Below, piece by piece: positions 35,619-46,490 of a DNA stretch of 64,000 bases. Each line of letters begins with the position of its first letter. Within the stretch, counting starts at the first letter, position 1. The notes below the pieces were generated by a model. The model was not told the DNA's origin. It searched no databases and was given only the letters and a program-made list of their open reading frames with translations. Made by a program: the position numbers and the translations under genes. Source of the DNA: Fragum whitleyi (Eukaryota > Mollusca > Bivalvia > Cardiida > Cardiidae); the NCBI GenBank assembly GCA_948146395.1, contig OX411552.1:53060399-53124398 (forward strand), written 5' to 3'.

Positions 35619-36083
35619 TAGACATAGACATATTCTTTATTGACACAAACTTACATAAAGTTTCTGGTCAAATTACAAGTAACATGTATAATATCTAAAT
35701 ATGTGAAAGGTCAGCAACAATACCGTAAGCTGAACAAATTCATTGGTACATTTATATCTTATGGAAGGATGCTAACTTTTTTCTGAATTTGAGTTAAATC
35801 GTGGTGTTCTTTTATTTGCGAGAATGAGAACAATTACTACGACAGCAACCACAACTGTAATTGTTATTGTAGCAACCATCATCATTACTGGCAAGAATGT
35901 AATACGATAGAACATGTGAGATTAACGTCTTATATATCTGAAAATAAGTATGCTGTACGAGGAGGTAGAACAAGACTTAATGAAATAGTTCGACAGCTCG
36001 ATGACTCAGCGCGAAACAGCCGCAACTCCCTATATGTTTATAGGGAGATACATCAGTTTCACTCTGAATCACCGAGTTAGAAG
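35619..36083 (-). other. LINE 3' untranslated region
   Basis: It lies after the ORF2 stop at 36084. It ends with a TGTGTCAATAAAGAATATG polyadenylation-like word and an ATGTCTATGTCTATG repeat instead of a poly(A) tail. Such short tandem 3' ends occur in several LINE clades. Confidence 0.6.
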
Positions 36084-37021
36084 CTAGCATAACGATTTAC
36101 GAAGCATAAATGACTCACGAATGAATTTTCCGAGATTTCTTAAAACGGATATTTTTTCAGTACTCATTAATGTAACAAATTTGAAAACGCTTGGCTTAAT
36201 ATAATAAAACTTGTCTATATACTTTTTTCTTAAATATTCATAAATCGGACAAACCAGAACAAAATGGTATTCGTCCTCTATATCTTGAGAGTCACAAAAC
36301 AGACAGTATCTACGTGATGAATCAGTGAGTTCGTGGTTATAACGGCCAGTTTCAATGCGTAATTTATGAGACGATAGTCTCAATTTTGACATAGAAATTC
36401 TGCAATTGCCTGATAAATTGTCTAGGTATCTTTCAAAACTAAACCTCGTTTTAAATTCTTTGTACAGTTTGAGTGTTCTACAAGAGTGCACGTTATTAAA
36501 CCATGATTGTTTAAAAACATCTATCAGTCTATTCTTAAAATCTTGTTGGAAAATCTTCAAGTTATGTTTTAAAGGATTTTCCCAAATATATGAAAAACCG
36601 TATGAATCCAAAATGTTTTTGATACCGAAGCACCAGTTATTGTTGCCACTTAAAGCATCTAGGCGAAGTGAATTATAAACGGTTTTTATTAAAATGTTTT
36701 TAGTATCAATTATTTTACACCAAAATTTTATTATTCTTACATATCGATTGATGTACAAAGGATATCTCCCTAGTTCGCCGTAAACCGCCATGCTTGAAGT
36801 TGATGTTTTAACTTGTAGGAGTTGTTTGCAGAATTTCAAATGGATTCTCTCAATTTTTTTACTCTTACCGAACCCACCAATTTCGCAGCCAAAAGTAAGA
36901 ATGGACCCGACAAAAGCGTCGAATAATTGCAACATTGTAGACGGTTTAAGACCCAATTTTCGAGTTTTACTGGTTAGAACACTCAGCGCTTTTAGTCCCT
37001 TACCTATCAAGTACTCTTGGT
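36084..37021 (-). pseudogene. LINE ORF2, C-terminal part with CCHC knuckle
   Basis: The open frame from 37010 (308 residues) continues the reverse transcriptase after a one-base frameshift at ~37022-37030. It starts in the post-RT region (IGKGLKALSVL, FDAFVGSILTFGCEIGG), passes an alpha-helical stretch (RFSFERYLDNLSGNCRIS, RIETGRYNHE) and has a zinc-knuckle-like CLFCDSQDIEDEYHFVLVCP at about residues 236-255 (C-x2-C-x8-H-x4-C). It ends MLRKSLC and stop. This is the conserved C-terminal end of such ORF2 proteins. Confidence 0.88.
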
Positions 37022-38335
37022 TTAGGTTAAAGTACCGGTGTAATTAAAAACAGTACCTAAGTAATTAAAATAATCAACATTTTCTAAATCATTCCCATTA
37101 TACGTCCAGTGCTCGTCATTATGAACTAAACCCCGCTTTCTAAAGACCATGACCTTTGTTTTTTCTGAGTTGACTTCAAGCCCCCACCTGTTACAATAGT
37201 GAGAAAGTAAATTAAGGCTATTTTGTAGGTCTGAAACACTATTTCCGAGGACAACCATGTCATCGGCAAACAAAAGTAAAATAAAGGTAATATCGTCTAA
37301 CGTCAGTCCTGAAGATGGTCCCTCCAGAAGATACAGTTCTAAGTTTTCTAAAAATAATGAGAATAACAAAGGGGAAATTACCTCCCCTTGTTTTAATCCT
37401 ACCGCACAACTGAAGAAATCCGAGTAAGAGTTACAACCCCTTACGCAGACTTTCACATTTTTATAAATGGATCTTAGAACCCTCAGCAGTTTCCCATCGA
37501 CCCCTAAATTATTCAATTTAAACCATAAGCCATTCAGGTATACGCTATCAAAAGCCTTTCTTAAATCAATAAAGGCACAATAAAGTCTCTTTTTTTCCCT
37601 AAGAAACTTTTGGATAATTCCATGTAAAACAAAGCTTGCATCAATGGTAGAAAGGCCTTTGCGAAATCCAAATTGTGCGTCACTTAAAATGTTATTATTG
37701 TCAGCCCAATAACTAATTCTTTTATTTAAAATACTAGTGAAAATTTTCGAAAAAGTGCTAACTAGGGTAATACCCCTGTAGTTATTTACATCTTTCTTGT
37801 CACCTTTTTTAAAAATTGGTACGATAATCCCTTCAGACCAGCTCTCTGGGAAATGGCCAGAGTCTAAAATAAAATTGAAAATATCTACTAAGTGAGAAGA
37901 CAATATATCGACTGAAGCCTTAAAAAATTCATTTAGAAGCTGGTCTCCTGCATGTGCTTTGTTACATTTTAGGGAACGAATAGCATTTTCAACCTCAGAC
38001 ACTGTTATACGTCGATCTAACTCTTCGAAAGTACACGCATTGGATTTAAAATCATGATTTTGACAAAATGCTTCACTTTCAGCATCACTATTATTTGAAA
38101 GATTATTCTGTAGATTTGAAAAATGAGTGAAAAAATCGCTTAAAGGGATATCAGAGTTACTCTTTTTACCCTTTGAAAAAAGCTTCCAAAAATCTTTGGG
38201 TTTAGAATGCCTCATCTGTTCAAGGTCTCTAACCTTTTTATATTCAAATTGTCTTTTTTTCTTTTTTGTTATTTTTTTTATAAACTGATTTAAGATGTAA
38301 CATAGATTGTCTGTTTTCAATAGATTTTGAAACAT
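37022..38335 (-). pseudogene. LINE ORF2, reverse transcriptase domain
   Basis: The longest intact frame, 437 residues, on the minus strand. Motifs in order: KAHAGDQLLNEFFK (~126), ESWSEGIIVPIFKKGD (~166), NYRGITL (~187), QFGFRKGLSTIDA (~221), YCAFIDLRKAFDSV (~252, first catalytic Asp), GLKQGEVISPLLFSL (~315), and FADDMVV (~358, the catalytic Asp pair). All catalytic Asp residues are present. The protein would copy LINE RNA at a nicked target site. The frame is cut off at both ends by one-base shifts (near 38260 in an A-run and near 37022), so the copy cannot make full-length ORF2 as assembled. Confidence 0.93.
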
Positions 38336-38795
38336 TAAATAAGTTACGCGCTCTTACATATGCAGTTTTTGCAGTTTTGCAATCGTTGTCAAACCAAACA
38401 GATTTGTTAACTAAACGCTCGTCATATGCCGTTGAAGAAATAAAAGATTTATGTTTATAAACTCTGCGAAACAGCGGATTTGCAATTTCATTGAAAATAT
38501 CACTAAATCGTTTAATACATTCATCAATACTAGAATTTTCCTCACTTTTGAGGTTAGATACAATTAAATTAAAATCATTTAATCTGCCTATAACGCCTCT
38601 CCTAAAATCGCCTCTCAATGACTCATCCCATTTTGTTTTAGTATACATATATTCAGTATCATTTATTCTCGAATTCCCCGTGCAATTCAAAATAAACGAT
38701 AAAGGGGTGTGGTCTGACCATTCGTTAAAACTATGAATAATGAAATTATCGATAAGATCAAAATCCTGTTGGTTTAAGAGTAAATAATCAATCAC
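38244..38795 (-). pseudogene. LINE ORF2, endonuclease end and linker
   Basis: It continues the endonuclease in another frame: IDYLLLN at its start and WSDHTPLSFIL (~26-36), the last carrying the catalytic SDH of APE-type endonucleases. A helical linker to the RT follows (FSDIFNEIANPLFRRV, KSVWFDNDCKTAKTAYV). It ends in lysine codons; the next frame takes over in the same A-rich tract at ~38255-38280. The shift from the upstream frame is at ~38797, where CTATAGTGTGATT loses or gains one base. Confidence 0.88.
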
Positions 38796-38796
38796 A

Positions 38797-39603
38797 CTAT
38801 AGACCTACAATTTCAAGTGAGTGATCAAAGATCAATTTTACATTGAAAATGATAGGAGATAACGGTTTCTCGAACCTCACTCTTTCTTGCGGAACTATAC
38901 TGCCCGCAGAACAAGCGTATGTGAACGTTCCAATTGAATGATCGCAGCCAAATCGACCGTTCGCTATACGCAACTCTGTTGATTTACAAAGATCCAATAA
39001 TTTTAAACCATGAGAATTACAGCAATGATCCATGGATGTACGACTCAAGGGACTGTCCGGGATATACTCATCATCATCCATAAAAATATTGTTTGAATCG
39101 TATTGTATATAATCAGGTCTTGACCCATTACCCACTCGAGCATTCCAGTCTCCGCAAAGCATGACACTACCCTGCATTCCGAGATTACTGATATCATTTT
39201 CTAATATCGAGAAAAAATCAACATCTTGCATTTGATATGCCGGCGAGTTTTCAACCCAAATATAAACCCCTGCGATAAATACATCGCGATTTAAATGAAA
39301 AAATGATTTATCGAGCTTGATCCAAATAATGGTATCAAAATGGTTTTTAACAATAGAAATGCCATCATAAATCGATTCTTTGACGTACAAAGCCGTACCA
39401 CCGCTACAGCGCTTAGCCCGCTTATTTTGAAATTTTCTAAAGAAATTAAAATGTTTATAGCCTTTTATATCTATAACAGAGTTAGAATTGGTCCATGTTT
39501 CAAAAAGAAAGATAATATCATGCGAGACAAGCGTATCAATGAAATCTTGCTCTTCAAGTTTATTTTTAGTTAGTCCGTGCACATTCCACGAGAAAACACT
39601 GAG
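38797..39603 (-). pseudogene. LINE ORF2, N-terminal APE-like endonuclease
   Basis: The frame is open from the insertion point at 39603. It reads SVFSWNVHGLTKNKLEE (Asn of the EEP fold), IIFLFETW (catalytic Glu), CSGGTALYVKES, VMLCGDWNARVG (catalytic Asp and Asn, ~residue 146 of 261) and IGTFTYACSAG. The conserved SxIDY motif has slipped into the next frame. It would nick target DNA to prime reverse transcription. No ATG lies at the domain start; the frame runs on upstream, where the 5.7-kb insert cuts it. Confidence 0.9.
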
Positions 39604-40264
39604 GTAGCAGATTGTAGTTTCTAGGGCCGATTCACTGTCCGAAACACACTAATAGACTGGAAAATTAAATAACTCCTCAGACACCAACCTGAAATCAAAA
39701 ACACTCTTTGTTAGCAAGAATAGGATGTAAAGCTACCTAGAAATCATAATCATTTACATACTTGAACTGAGTAACTGAAAAATTTGAAAATAAAATCATT
39801 CGACAAAACTTCGAAAAATAGCGAAAATTTGGCCGTTTTCCGACAAACTCTAACTTGTCCAGTATCCACACGGGAAATGATATCCTATTAAATGCTTGCT
39901 GCCTCTAAAGCCCAGACAGTGCCACATCTCCTGGTGCATTCAAAAATATGTGGTTACCCTTTACTTTTCTTACAATTTTTTAAAGCATTCCTACCCTACA
40001 ATTTCAGCCTTCACAAATGCCGGAATTCTGCAACCCCACCCACTTTACTCAATCATGTCACAGGGAACCAGCAAAACAAGAAAAGCTACTATTCTATCAG
40101 TTGCGCATTCAAAACAGGTTCCTAAATTGATATTTGCCATGATTTGAGGCAACATTTTTCATTTTCACTTTCAAATAATCAATCAAAACTTACCATTTCC
40201 TAATATTTGAAAATTTGACCCTGGCCAATTCGAATATTTCGACATAAACTGCAATCTGTCCCCT
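39604..40264 (+). repeat. Long terminal inverted repeat, left copy
   Basis: 661 bp from GTAGCAGATTGTAG to GTCGAAATATTCG-mirrored words and CTGCAATCTGTCC. It is the near-exact reverse complement of 43247-43907 and 44639-45299. The two overlapping open frames in it (39892-40147) recur in each copy only because the DNA does. Confidence 0.9.
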
Positions 40265-40265
40265 T

Positions 40266-42434
40266 AAGGGGAGAAGAAATTTTAGTCAAACACTTAAAAA
40301 CTCTTAAATCAAATACCTTTGGCTATTTCGCAATTGATTCGCAGCTTTAACAACTAAACTTTTCCCCAAAAGCGACTAATTTTTCCGATCGAACCCGTCA
40401 GACCAAGGGCTGATTTTACCCCTCTTTTTGAAACTAATTTAGTCTACCACATGCTTGTTCATGAAGGTTCTTTATCCTCAATTGCTACTTTCTCAAGCTT
40501 CTGGACCCACATACTCAGTTTATTTCAGATGCAAGTTATCTTTTTAAATGCATTCTGAATTGATGTCAATTGATTTTGCACTTATTTAATTAAAAAATAT
40601 GAGATTGTCAGTCCCCGCCATGCCAACATTTGGCTTATTTTTCATAAAAGTTGGATGTTTTTACCAAGAAATGGGTAGTAATCAGGTAATGGACAGCCTC
40701 TCATAGTTAATGCAAAGTAATTTAAGAAAGCAACAATGTAAACATGAGTTTATTTATTTGATTTTTTGACCTTGAGACATGAATGCTATAAGGAAAAGGG
40801 GGGGGGGTATTCAATCACTTTCGTGACTAAACCCAGCCTCCCACATAAAAAACACTTGTCCTGTAGACTTGTAACCTGATATAAAAACATTCAAAATGTT
40901 ATTTTCTCACTTGCAGATGCTCTCCTCACTATTTAAAAGGCAATTCACTGGACTACATAGTGGATTGAAAAAAGTCATACTCACCATAAGGGGAGAAGAA
41001 ATTTTAGTCAAACACTTAAAAACTCTTAAATCAAATACCTTTGGCTATTTCGCAATTGATTCGCAGCTTTAACAACTAAACTTTTCCCCAAAAGCGACTA
41101 ATTTTTCCGATCGAACCCGTCAGACCAAGGGCTGATTTTACCCCTCTTTTTGAAACTAATTTAGTCTACCACATGCTTGTTCATGAAGGTTCTTTATCCT
41201 CAATTGCTACTTTCTCAAGCTTCTGGACCCACATACTCAGTTTATTTCAGATGCAAGTTATCTTTTTAAATGCATTCTGAATTGATGTCAATTGATTTTG
41301 CACTTATTTAATTAAAAAATATGAGATTGTCAGTCCCCGCCATGCCAACATTTGGCTTATTTTTCATAAAAGTTGGATGTTTTTACCAAGAAATGGGTAG
41401 TAATCAGGTAATGGACAGCCTCTCATAGTTAATGCAAAGTAATTTAAGAAAGCAACAATGTAAACATGAGTTTATTTATTTGATTTTTTGACCTTGAGAC
41501 ATGAATGCTATAAGGAAAAGGGGGGGGGGGGGTATTCAATCACTTTCGTGACTAAACCCAGCCTCCCACATAAAAAACACTTGTCCTGTAGACTTGTAAC
41601 CTGATATAAAAACATTCAAAATGTTATTTTCTCACTTGCAGATGCTCTCCTCACTATTTAAAAGGCAATTCACTGGACTACATAGTGGATTGAAAAAAGT
41701 CATACTCACCATAAGGGGAGAAGAAATTTTAGTCAAACACTTAAAAACTCTTAAATCAAATACCTTTGGCTATTTCGCAATTGATTCGCAGCTTTAACAA
41801 CTAAACTTTTCCCCAAAAGCGACTAATTTTTCCGATCGAACCCGTCAGACCAAGGGCTGATTTTACCCCTCTTTTTGAAACTAATTTAGTCTACCACATG
41901 CTTGTTCATGAAGGTTCTTTATCCTCAATTGCTACTTTCTCAAGCTTCTGGACCCACATACTCAGTTTATTTCAGATGCAAGTTATCTTTTTAAATGCAT
42001 TCTGAATTGATGTCAATTGATTTTGCACTTATTTAATTAAAAAATATGAGATTGTCAGTCCCCGCCATGCCAACATTTGGCTTATTTTTCATAAAAGTTG
42101 GATGTTTTTACCAAGAAATGGGTAGTAATCAGGTAATGGACAGCCTCTCATAGTTAATGCAAAGTAATTTAAGAAAGCAACAATGTAAACATGAGTTTAT
42201 TTATTTGATTTTTTGACCTTGAGACATGAATGCTATAAGGAAAAGGGGGGGGGGGGGTATTCAATCACTTTCGTGACTAAACCCAGCCTCCCACATAAAA
42301 AACACTTGTCCTGTAGACTTGTAACCTGATATAAAAACATTCAAAATGTTATTTTCTCACTTGCAGATGCTCTCCTCACTATTTAAAAGGCAATTCACTG
42401 GACTACATAGTGGATTGAAAAAAGTCATACTCAC
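40266..42434 (+). repeat. Tandem 722-725-bp units, three direct copies
   Basis: Unit starts (AAGGGGAGAAGAAATTTTAG) lie at 40266, 40988 and 41713. The copies are essentially identical except for a G-run of 10, 13 and 13. Each ends GGATTGAAAAAAGTCATACT, then CACCAT. The third runs into the assembly gap. Confidence 0.93.
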
Positions 42435-42634
42435 NNNNNNNNNNNNNNNNNNNNNNNNNNNNNNNNNNNNNNNNNNNNNNNNNNNNNNNNNNNNNNNNNN
42501 NNNNNNNNNNNNNNNNNNNNNNNNNNNNNNNNNNNNNNNNNNNNNNNNNNNNNNNNNNNNNNNNNNNNNNNNNNNNNNNNNNNNNNNNNNNNNNNNNNNN
42601 NNNNNNNNNNNNNNNNNNNNNNNNNNNNNNNNNN
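42435..42634. other. Assembly gap, 200 N
   Basis: Exactly 200 N, probably a placeholder of unknown true length. It falls at the turning point where units change from direct to inverted, so the number of units is not known. Confidence 0.98.
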
Positions 42635-43246
42635 AAGTCTACAGGACAAGTGTTTTTTATGTGGGAGGCTGGGTTTAGTCACGAAAGTGATTGAATACCC
42701 CCCCCCCCCTTTTCCTTATAGCATTCATGTCTCAAGGTCAAAAAATCAAATAAATAAACTCATGTTTACATTGTTGCTTTCTTAAATTACTTTGCATTAA
42801 CTATGAGAGGCTGTCCATTACCTGATTACTACCATTTCTTGGTAAAAACATCCAACTTTTATGAAAAATAAGCCAAATGTTGGCATGGCGGGGACTGACA
42901 ATCTCATATTTTTTAATTAAATAAGTGCAAAATCAATTGACATCAAATTCAGAATGCATTTAAAAAGATAACTTGCATCTGAAATAAACTGAGTATGTGG
43001 GTCCAGAAGCTTGAGAAAGTAGCAATTGAGGATAAAGAACCTTCATGAACAAGCATGTGGTAGACTAAATTAGTTTCAAAAAGAGGGGTAAAATCAGCCC
43101 TTGGTCTGACGGGTTCGATCGGAAAAATTAGTCGCCTTTTTGGGGAAAAGTTTAGTTGTTTAAAGCTGCGAATCAATTGCGAAATAGCCAAAGGTATTTG
43201 ATTTAAGAGTTTTTAAGTGTTTGACTAAAATTTCTTCTCCCCTTAA
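42635..43246 (-). repeat. Inverted tandem unit, incomplete
   Basis: Reverse complement of the unit lacking about 110 bp beside the gap. It has a C-run of 12 and a few small indels not shared with other copies (CATCAAATTCAG, GTCGCCTTTTTGGGG, TTGTTTAAAGC), as expected of poorly polished sequence next to a gap. Confidence 0.9.
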
Positions 43247-43907
43247 GGGGACAGATTGCAGTTTATGTCGAAATATTCGAATTGGCCAGGGTCAAATTTT
43301 CAAATATTAGGAAATGGTAAGTTTTGATTGATTATTTGAAAGTGAAAATGAAAAATGTTGCCTCAAATCATGGCAAATATCAATTTAGGAACCTGTTTTG
43401 AATGCGCAACTGATAGAATAGTAGCTTTTCTTGTTTTGCTGGTTCCCTGTGACATGATTGAGTAAAGTGGGTGGGGTTGCAGAATTCCGGCATTTGTGAA
43501 GGCTGAAATTGTAGGGTAGGAATGCTTTAAAAAATTGTAAGAAAAGTAAAGGGTAACCACATATTTTTGAATGCACCAGGAGATGTGGCACTGTCTGGGC
43601 TTTAGAGGCAGCAAGCATTTAATAGGATATCATTTCCCGTGTGGATACTGGACAAGTTAGAGTTTGTCGGAAAACGGCCAAATTTTCGCTATTTTTCGAA
43701 GTTTTGTCGAATGATTTTATTTTCAAATTTTTCAGTTACTCAGTTCAAGTATGTAAATGATTATGATTTCTAGGTAGCTTTACATCCTATTCTTGCTAAC
43801 AAAGAGTGTTTTTGATTTCAGGTTGGTGTCTGAGGAGTTATTTAATTTTCCAGTCTATTAGTGTGTTTCGGACAGTGAATCGGCCCTAGAAACTACAATC
43901 TGCTACC
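43247..43907 (-). repeat. Inverted copy of the 661-bp terminal repeat (internal)
   Basis: It ends CTGCTACC at 43907 like a true element terminus, but is followed by TTATGGTGAGTATGAC and another inverted unit, not by LINE sequence. It therefore looks like a former end or a duplicated unit+TIR module. Confidence 0.9.
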
Positions 43908-44638
43908 TTATGGTGAGTATGACTTTTTTCAATCCACTATGTAGTCCAGTGAATTGCCTTTTAAATAGTGAGGAGAGCATCTGCAAGTGAGAAAATAACA
44001 TTTTGAATGTTTTTATATCAGGTTACAAGTCTACAGGACAAGTGTTTTTTATGTGGGAGGCTGGGTTTAGTCACGAAAGTGATTGAATACCCCCCCCCCC
44101 CCCCTTTTCCTTATAGCATTCATGTCTCAAGGTCAAAAAATCAAATAAATAAACTCATGTTTACATTGTTGCTTTCTTAAATTACTTTGCATTAACTATG
44201 AGAGGCTGTCCATTACCTGATTACTACCCATTTCTTGGTAAAAACATCCAACTTTTATGAAAAATAAGCCAAATGTTGGCATGGCGGGGACTGACAATCT
44301 CATATTTTTTAATTAAATAAGTGCAAAATCAATTGACATCAATTCAGAATGCATTTAAAAAGATAACTTGCATCTGAAATAAACTGAGTATGTGGGTCCA
44401 GAAGCTTGAGAAAGTAGCAATTGAGGATAAAGAACCTTCATGAACAAGCATGTGGTAGACTAAATTAGTTTCAAAAAGAGGGGTAAAATCAGCCCTTGGT
44501 CTGACGGGTTCGATCGGAAAAATTAGTCGCTTTTGGGGAAAAGTTTAGTTGTTAAAGCTGCGAATCAATTGCGAAATAGCCAAAGGTATTTGATTTAAGA
44601 GTTTTTAAGTGTTTGACTAAAATTTCTTCTCCCCTTAA
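43908..44638 (-). repeat. Inverted tandem unit, complete
   Basis: A full reverse-complement copy of the ~725-bp unit, with a C-run of 15. Confidence 0.92.
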
Positions 44639-45298
44639 GGGGACAGATTGCAGTTTATGTCGAAATATTCGAATTGGCCAGGGTCAAATTTTCAAATATT
44701 AGGAAATGGTAAGTTTTGATTGATTATTTGAAAGTGAAAATGAAAAATGTTGCCTCAAATCATGGCAAATATCAATTTAGGAACCTGTTTTGAATGCGCA
44801 ACTGATAGAATAGTAGCTTTTCTTGTTTTGCTGGTTCCCTGTGACATGATTGAGTAAAGTGGGTGGGGTTGCAGAATTCCGGCATTTGTGAAGGCTGAAA
44901 TTGTAGGGTAGGAATGCTTTAAAAAATTGTAAGAAAAGTAAAGGGTAACCACATATTTTTGAATGCACCAGGAGATGTGGCACTGTCTGGGCTTTAGAGG
45001 CAGCAAGCATTTAATAGGATATCATTTCCCGTGTGGATACTGGACAAGTTAGAGTTTGTCGGAAAACGGCCAAATTTTCGCTATTTTTCGAAGTTTTGTC
45101 GAATGATTTTATTTTCAAATTTTTCAGTTACTCAGTTCAAGTATGTAAATGATTATGATTTCTAGGTAGCTTTACATCCTATTCTTGCTAACAAAGAGTG
45201 TTTTTGATTTCAGGTTGGTGTCTGAGGAGTTATTTAATTTTCCAGTCTATTAGTGTGTTTCGGACAGTGAATCGGCCCTAGAAACTACAATCTGCTAC
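44639..45298 (-). repeat. Long terminal inverted repeat, right copy
   Basis: It mirrors 39604-40264 and ends at the LINE sequence CTGAGTCCCGCC, so this is the real right end of the insert. Confidence 0.9.
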
Positions 45299-45321
45299 CT
45301 GAGTCCCGCCTCCTGCCCGTC

Positions 45322-46335
45322 CTAGATTTTAACCGGTTTTCCATCGATAAACAACGTATCGTAGCTAAGCCACGCCTTCTTTCCCTCGCGTAAAGCCTTT
45401 TTCATGAGCGGATAAAGTGGTCGTCTTCGATCAGCAATTTCTTTAGGAAACTGCTCGTTGATATAGCAGTTGGAGCCTTTTAGACCAAGCCTTTCCCTTT
45501 TGACGATCTCCCGATCCTTATAATACGAGAACTTGGCCACAATATTTCTAGGGTCAAGATTGCCAATTCGATGGACACTTTCCAAACTGAGGCTCGTGAC
45601 GTAATCCTGGTCTAATTTTAGCTTGTCAACAAGAAACTGACGTAATTGAATCTCGGTATCCTCGGGTCGCTCGTGCATAACCTCTGGAATGTTTGTAAAT
45701 ACCAGATTATTGCGCATACTCTGAGATTGCAAATAAAGAAGCGTTTCCTTCGAATCAGATTCTCCTGACTTTAAATTTACCACATCGTCTTTCGTACTTT
45801 CAATTGAGAACTCAAGGGACCTCACTTTATCGTTGATCTCCGAAATGCTGCTGATATTCGTATTTAGATCCGACCTCATTTTATTGACCTCAATCTCGAG
45901 ATTGTCGACCTTTTTCTCCAATGTTTCTAGTTTTTTAAGTTTATCATCTACACTGGAAAGTTTGATGTTCATAGCACTTAGCAGTTTCATAACGTCCAAC
46001 AAAGACGGTTCATTTAGCCCCATCCCAACCGACGGACCTGGTGACGGACTTGTTGACGGACTATGTGACGGGCCAAGTGACGGACCATGTGACTGTCCTA
46101 AAGACGGACCTGGTGACGGTCTTCCTTGCGATTTTGGTGACGATGACTTTTCATCATCGACAGACTTCTCTACAGACTTCCCGACAGACTTCCCGATAGA
46201 CTTCCCGGATTCTCCCTTTTTCATAGTGTTTTGGATTTGTCCTGGTGGAGGACTACTATTAGGGGTTTCAAATGTAGAATTGTTTAAATCACTGGAAATG
46301 TTAATAGTAGATTCGTCGTAAAGAACTGTATTCAC
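45322..46335 (-). CDS. LINE ORF1, coiled-coil nucleic-acid-binding protein (main frame)
   Basis: 337 residues, stop TAG at 45322-45324. Residues ~40-60 repeat GKSxGKS and ~70-100 repeat GPSxGxS, both low complexity. Residues ~110-200 form a long heptad-rich coiled coil (LKKLETLEKKVDNLEIEV). The C-terminal third has RNNLVFTNIPE, VHRIGN, RNIVAKFSYYKDREIV and INEQFPKEIADRRRPLYP, the layout of LINE ORF1 proteins that bind the element RNA as a chaperone. There is no ATG at the start of this frame (it opens after TAA, with GTG at 46335); the true start is probably upstream at 46490, reached through a frameshift. After the TAG the frame would continue into ORF2 but for the insert. Confidence 0.85.
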   Translation of the reverse strand: MNTVLYDESTINISSDLNNSTFETPNSSPPPGQIQNTMKKGESGKSIGKSVGKSVEKSVDDEKSSSPKSQGRPSPGPSLGQSHGPSLGPSHSPSTSPSPGPSVGMGLNEPSLLDVMKLLSAMNIKLSSVDDKLKKLETLEKKVDNLEIEVNKMRSDLNTNISSISEINDKVRSLEFSIESTKDDVVNLKSGESDSKETLLYLQSQSMRNNLVFTNIPEVMHERPEDTEIQLRQFLVDKLKLDQDYVTSLSLESVHRIGNLDPRNIVAKFSYYKDREIVKRERLGLKGSNCYINEQFPKEIADRRRPLYPLMKKALREGKKAWLSYDTLFIDGKPVKI

Positions 46336-46490
46336 GTATTAGCGTCTCGAATTAAATCACTTACGCTCTCGGTGACCTCGGTGACCTTTGGTAGAGATCC
46401 GCCATTACGTGCACACTTTAATTGTCCATTTTGCTCCTCACTACTCAGTTTTCGTTTACCACTATTTCCACTCTTTTTTCGCCTTCCCAT
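46332..46490 (-). pseudogene. LINE ORF1, N-terminal 52 codons in a shifted frame
   Basis: From ATG at 46490 a frame reads MGRRKKSGNSGKRKLSSEE and ends DLIRDANT before TGA at 46332-46334. It overlaps the start of the main ORF1 frame by four bases at TACGTGAATAC, so a lost or added base there would join both into a protein of about 390 residues. The basic N terminus suits an RNA-binding protein. It could also be an assembly error. Confidence 0.65.

Larger units (their letters stand above)
39604..45298. mobile_element. Unassigned 5.7-kb element with 661-bp TIRs and tandem core, fourth level
   Basis: GTAGCAGATTGTAGTTTCTA at the left end and its reverse complement at 45298 bound the insert, and CTGAG flanks it on both sides (39599-39603, 45299-45303), a likely 5-bp target duplication (a 3-bp TGA with a longer TIR is also possible). 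Order: TIR, three or more 722-725-bp units, a gap, an inverted partial unit, an inverted TIR, another inverted unit, the final inverted TIR. It has no transposase: the repeated 77- and 83-residue frames overlap each other and follow the DNA repeats. The superfamily is unknown. Copies are nearly identical, so the element is young. Confidence 0.85.

Noticed and set aside
36084..39603. LTR retrotransposon or viral polymerase
   Set aside because: APE-type endonuclease before RT, a C-terminal CCHC and no protease, RNase H, integrase or LTRs identify a non-LTR element.
39892..40147. Conserved 77- and 83-residue open frames repeated in three TIR copies
   Set aside because: The two frames overlap on the same strand and are identical only because the DNA copies are; no domain and no start context. 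Not genes.
42346..42678. Open frame running through the N gap
   Set aside because: Most of it is unknown bases; no meaning.
45833..46321. 162-residue plus-strand frame opposite ORF1
   Set aside because: Shadow of the Ser/Pro/Gly-rich codons of ORF1 on the other strand.
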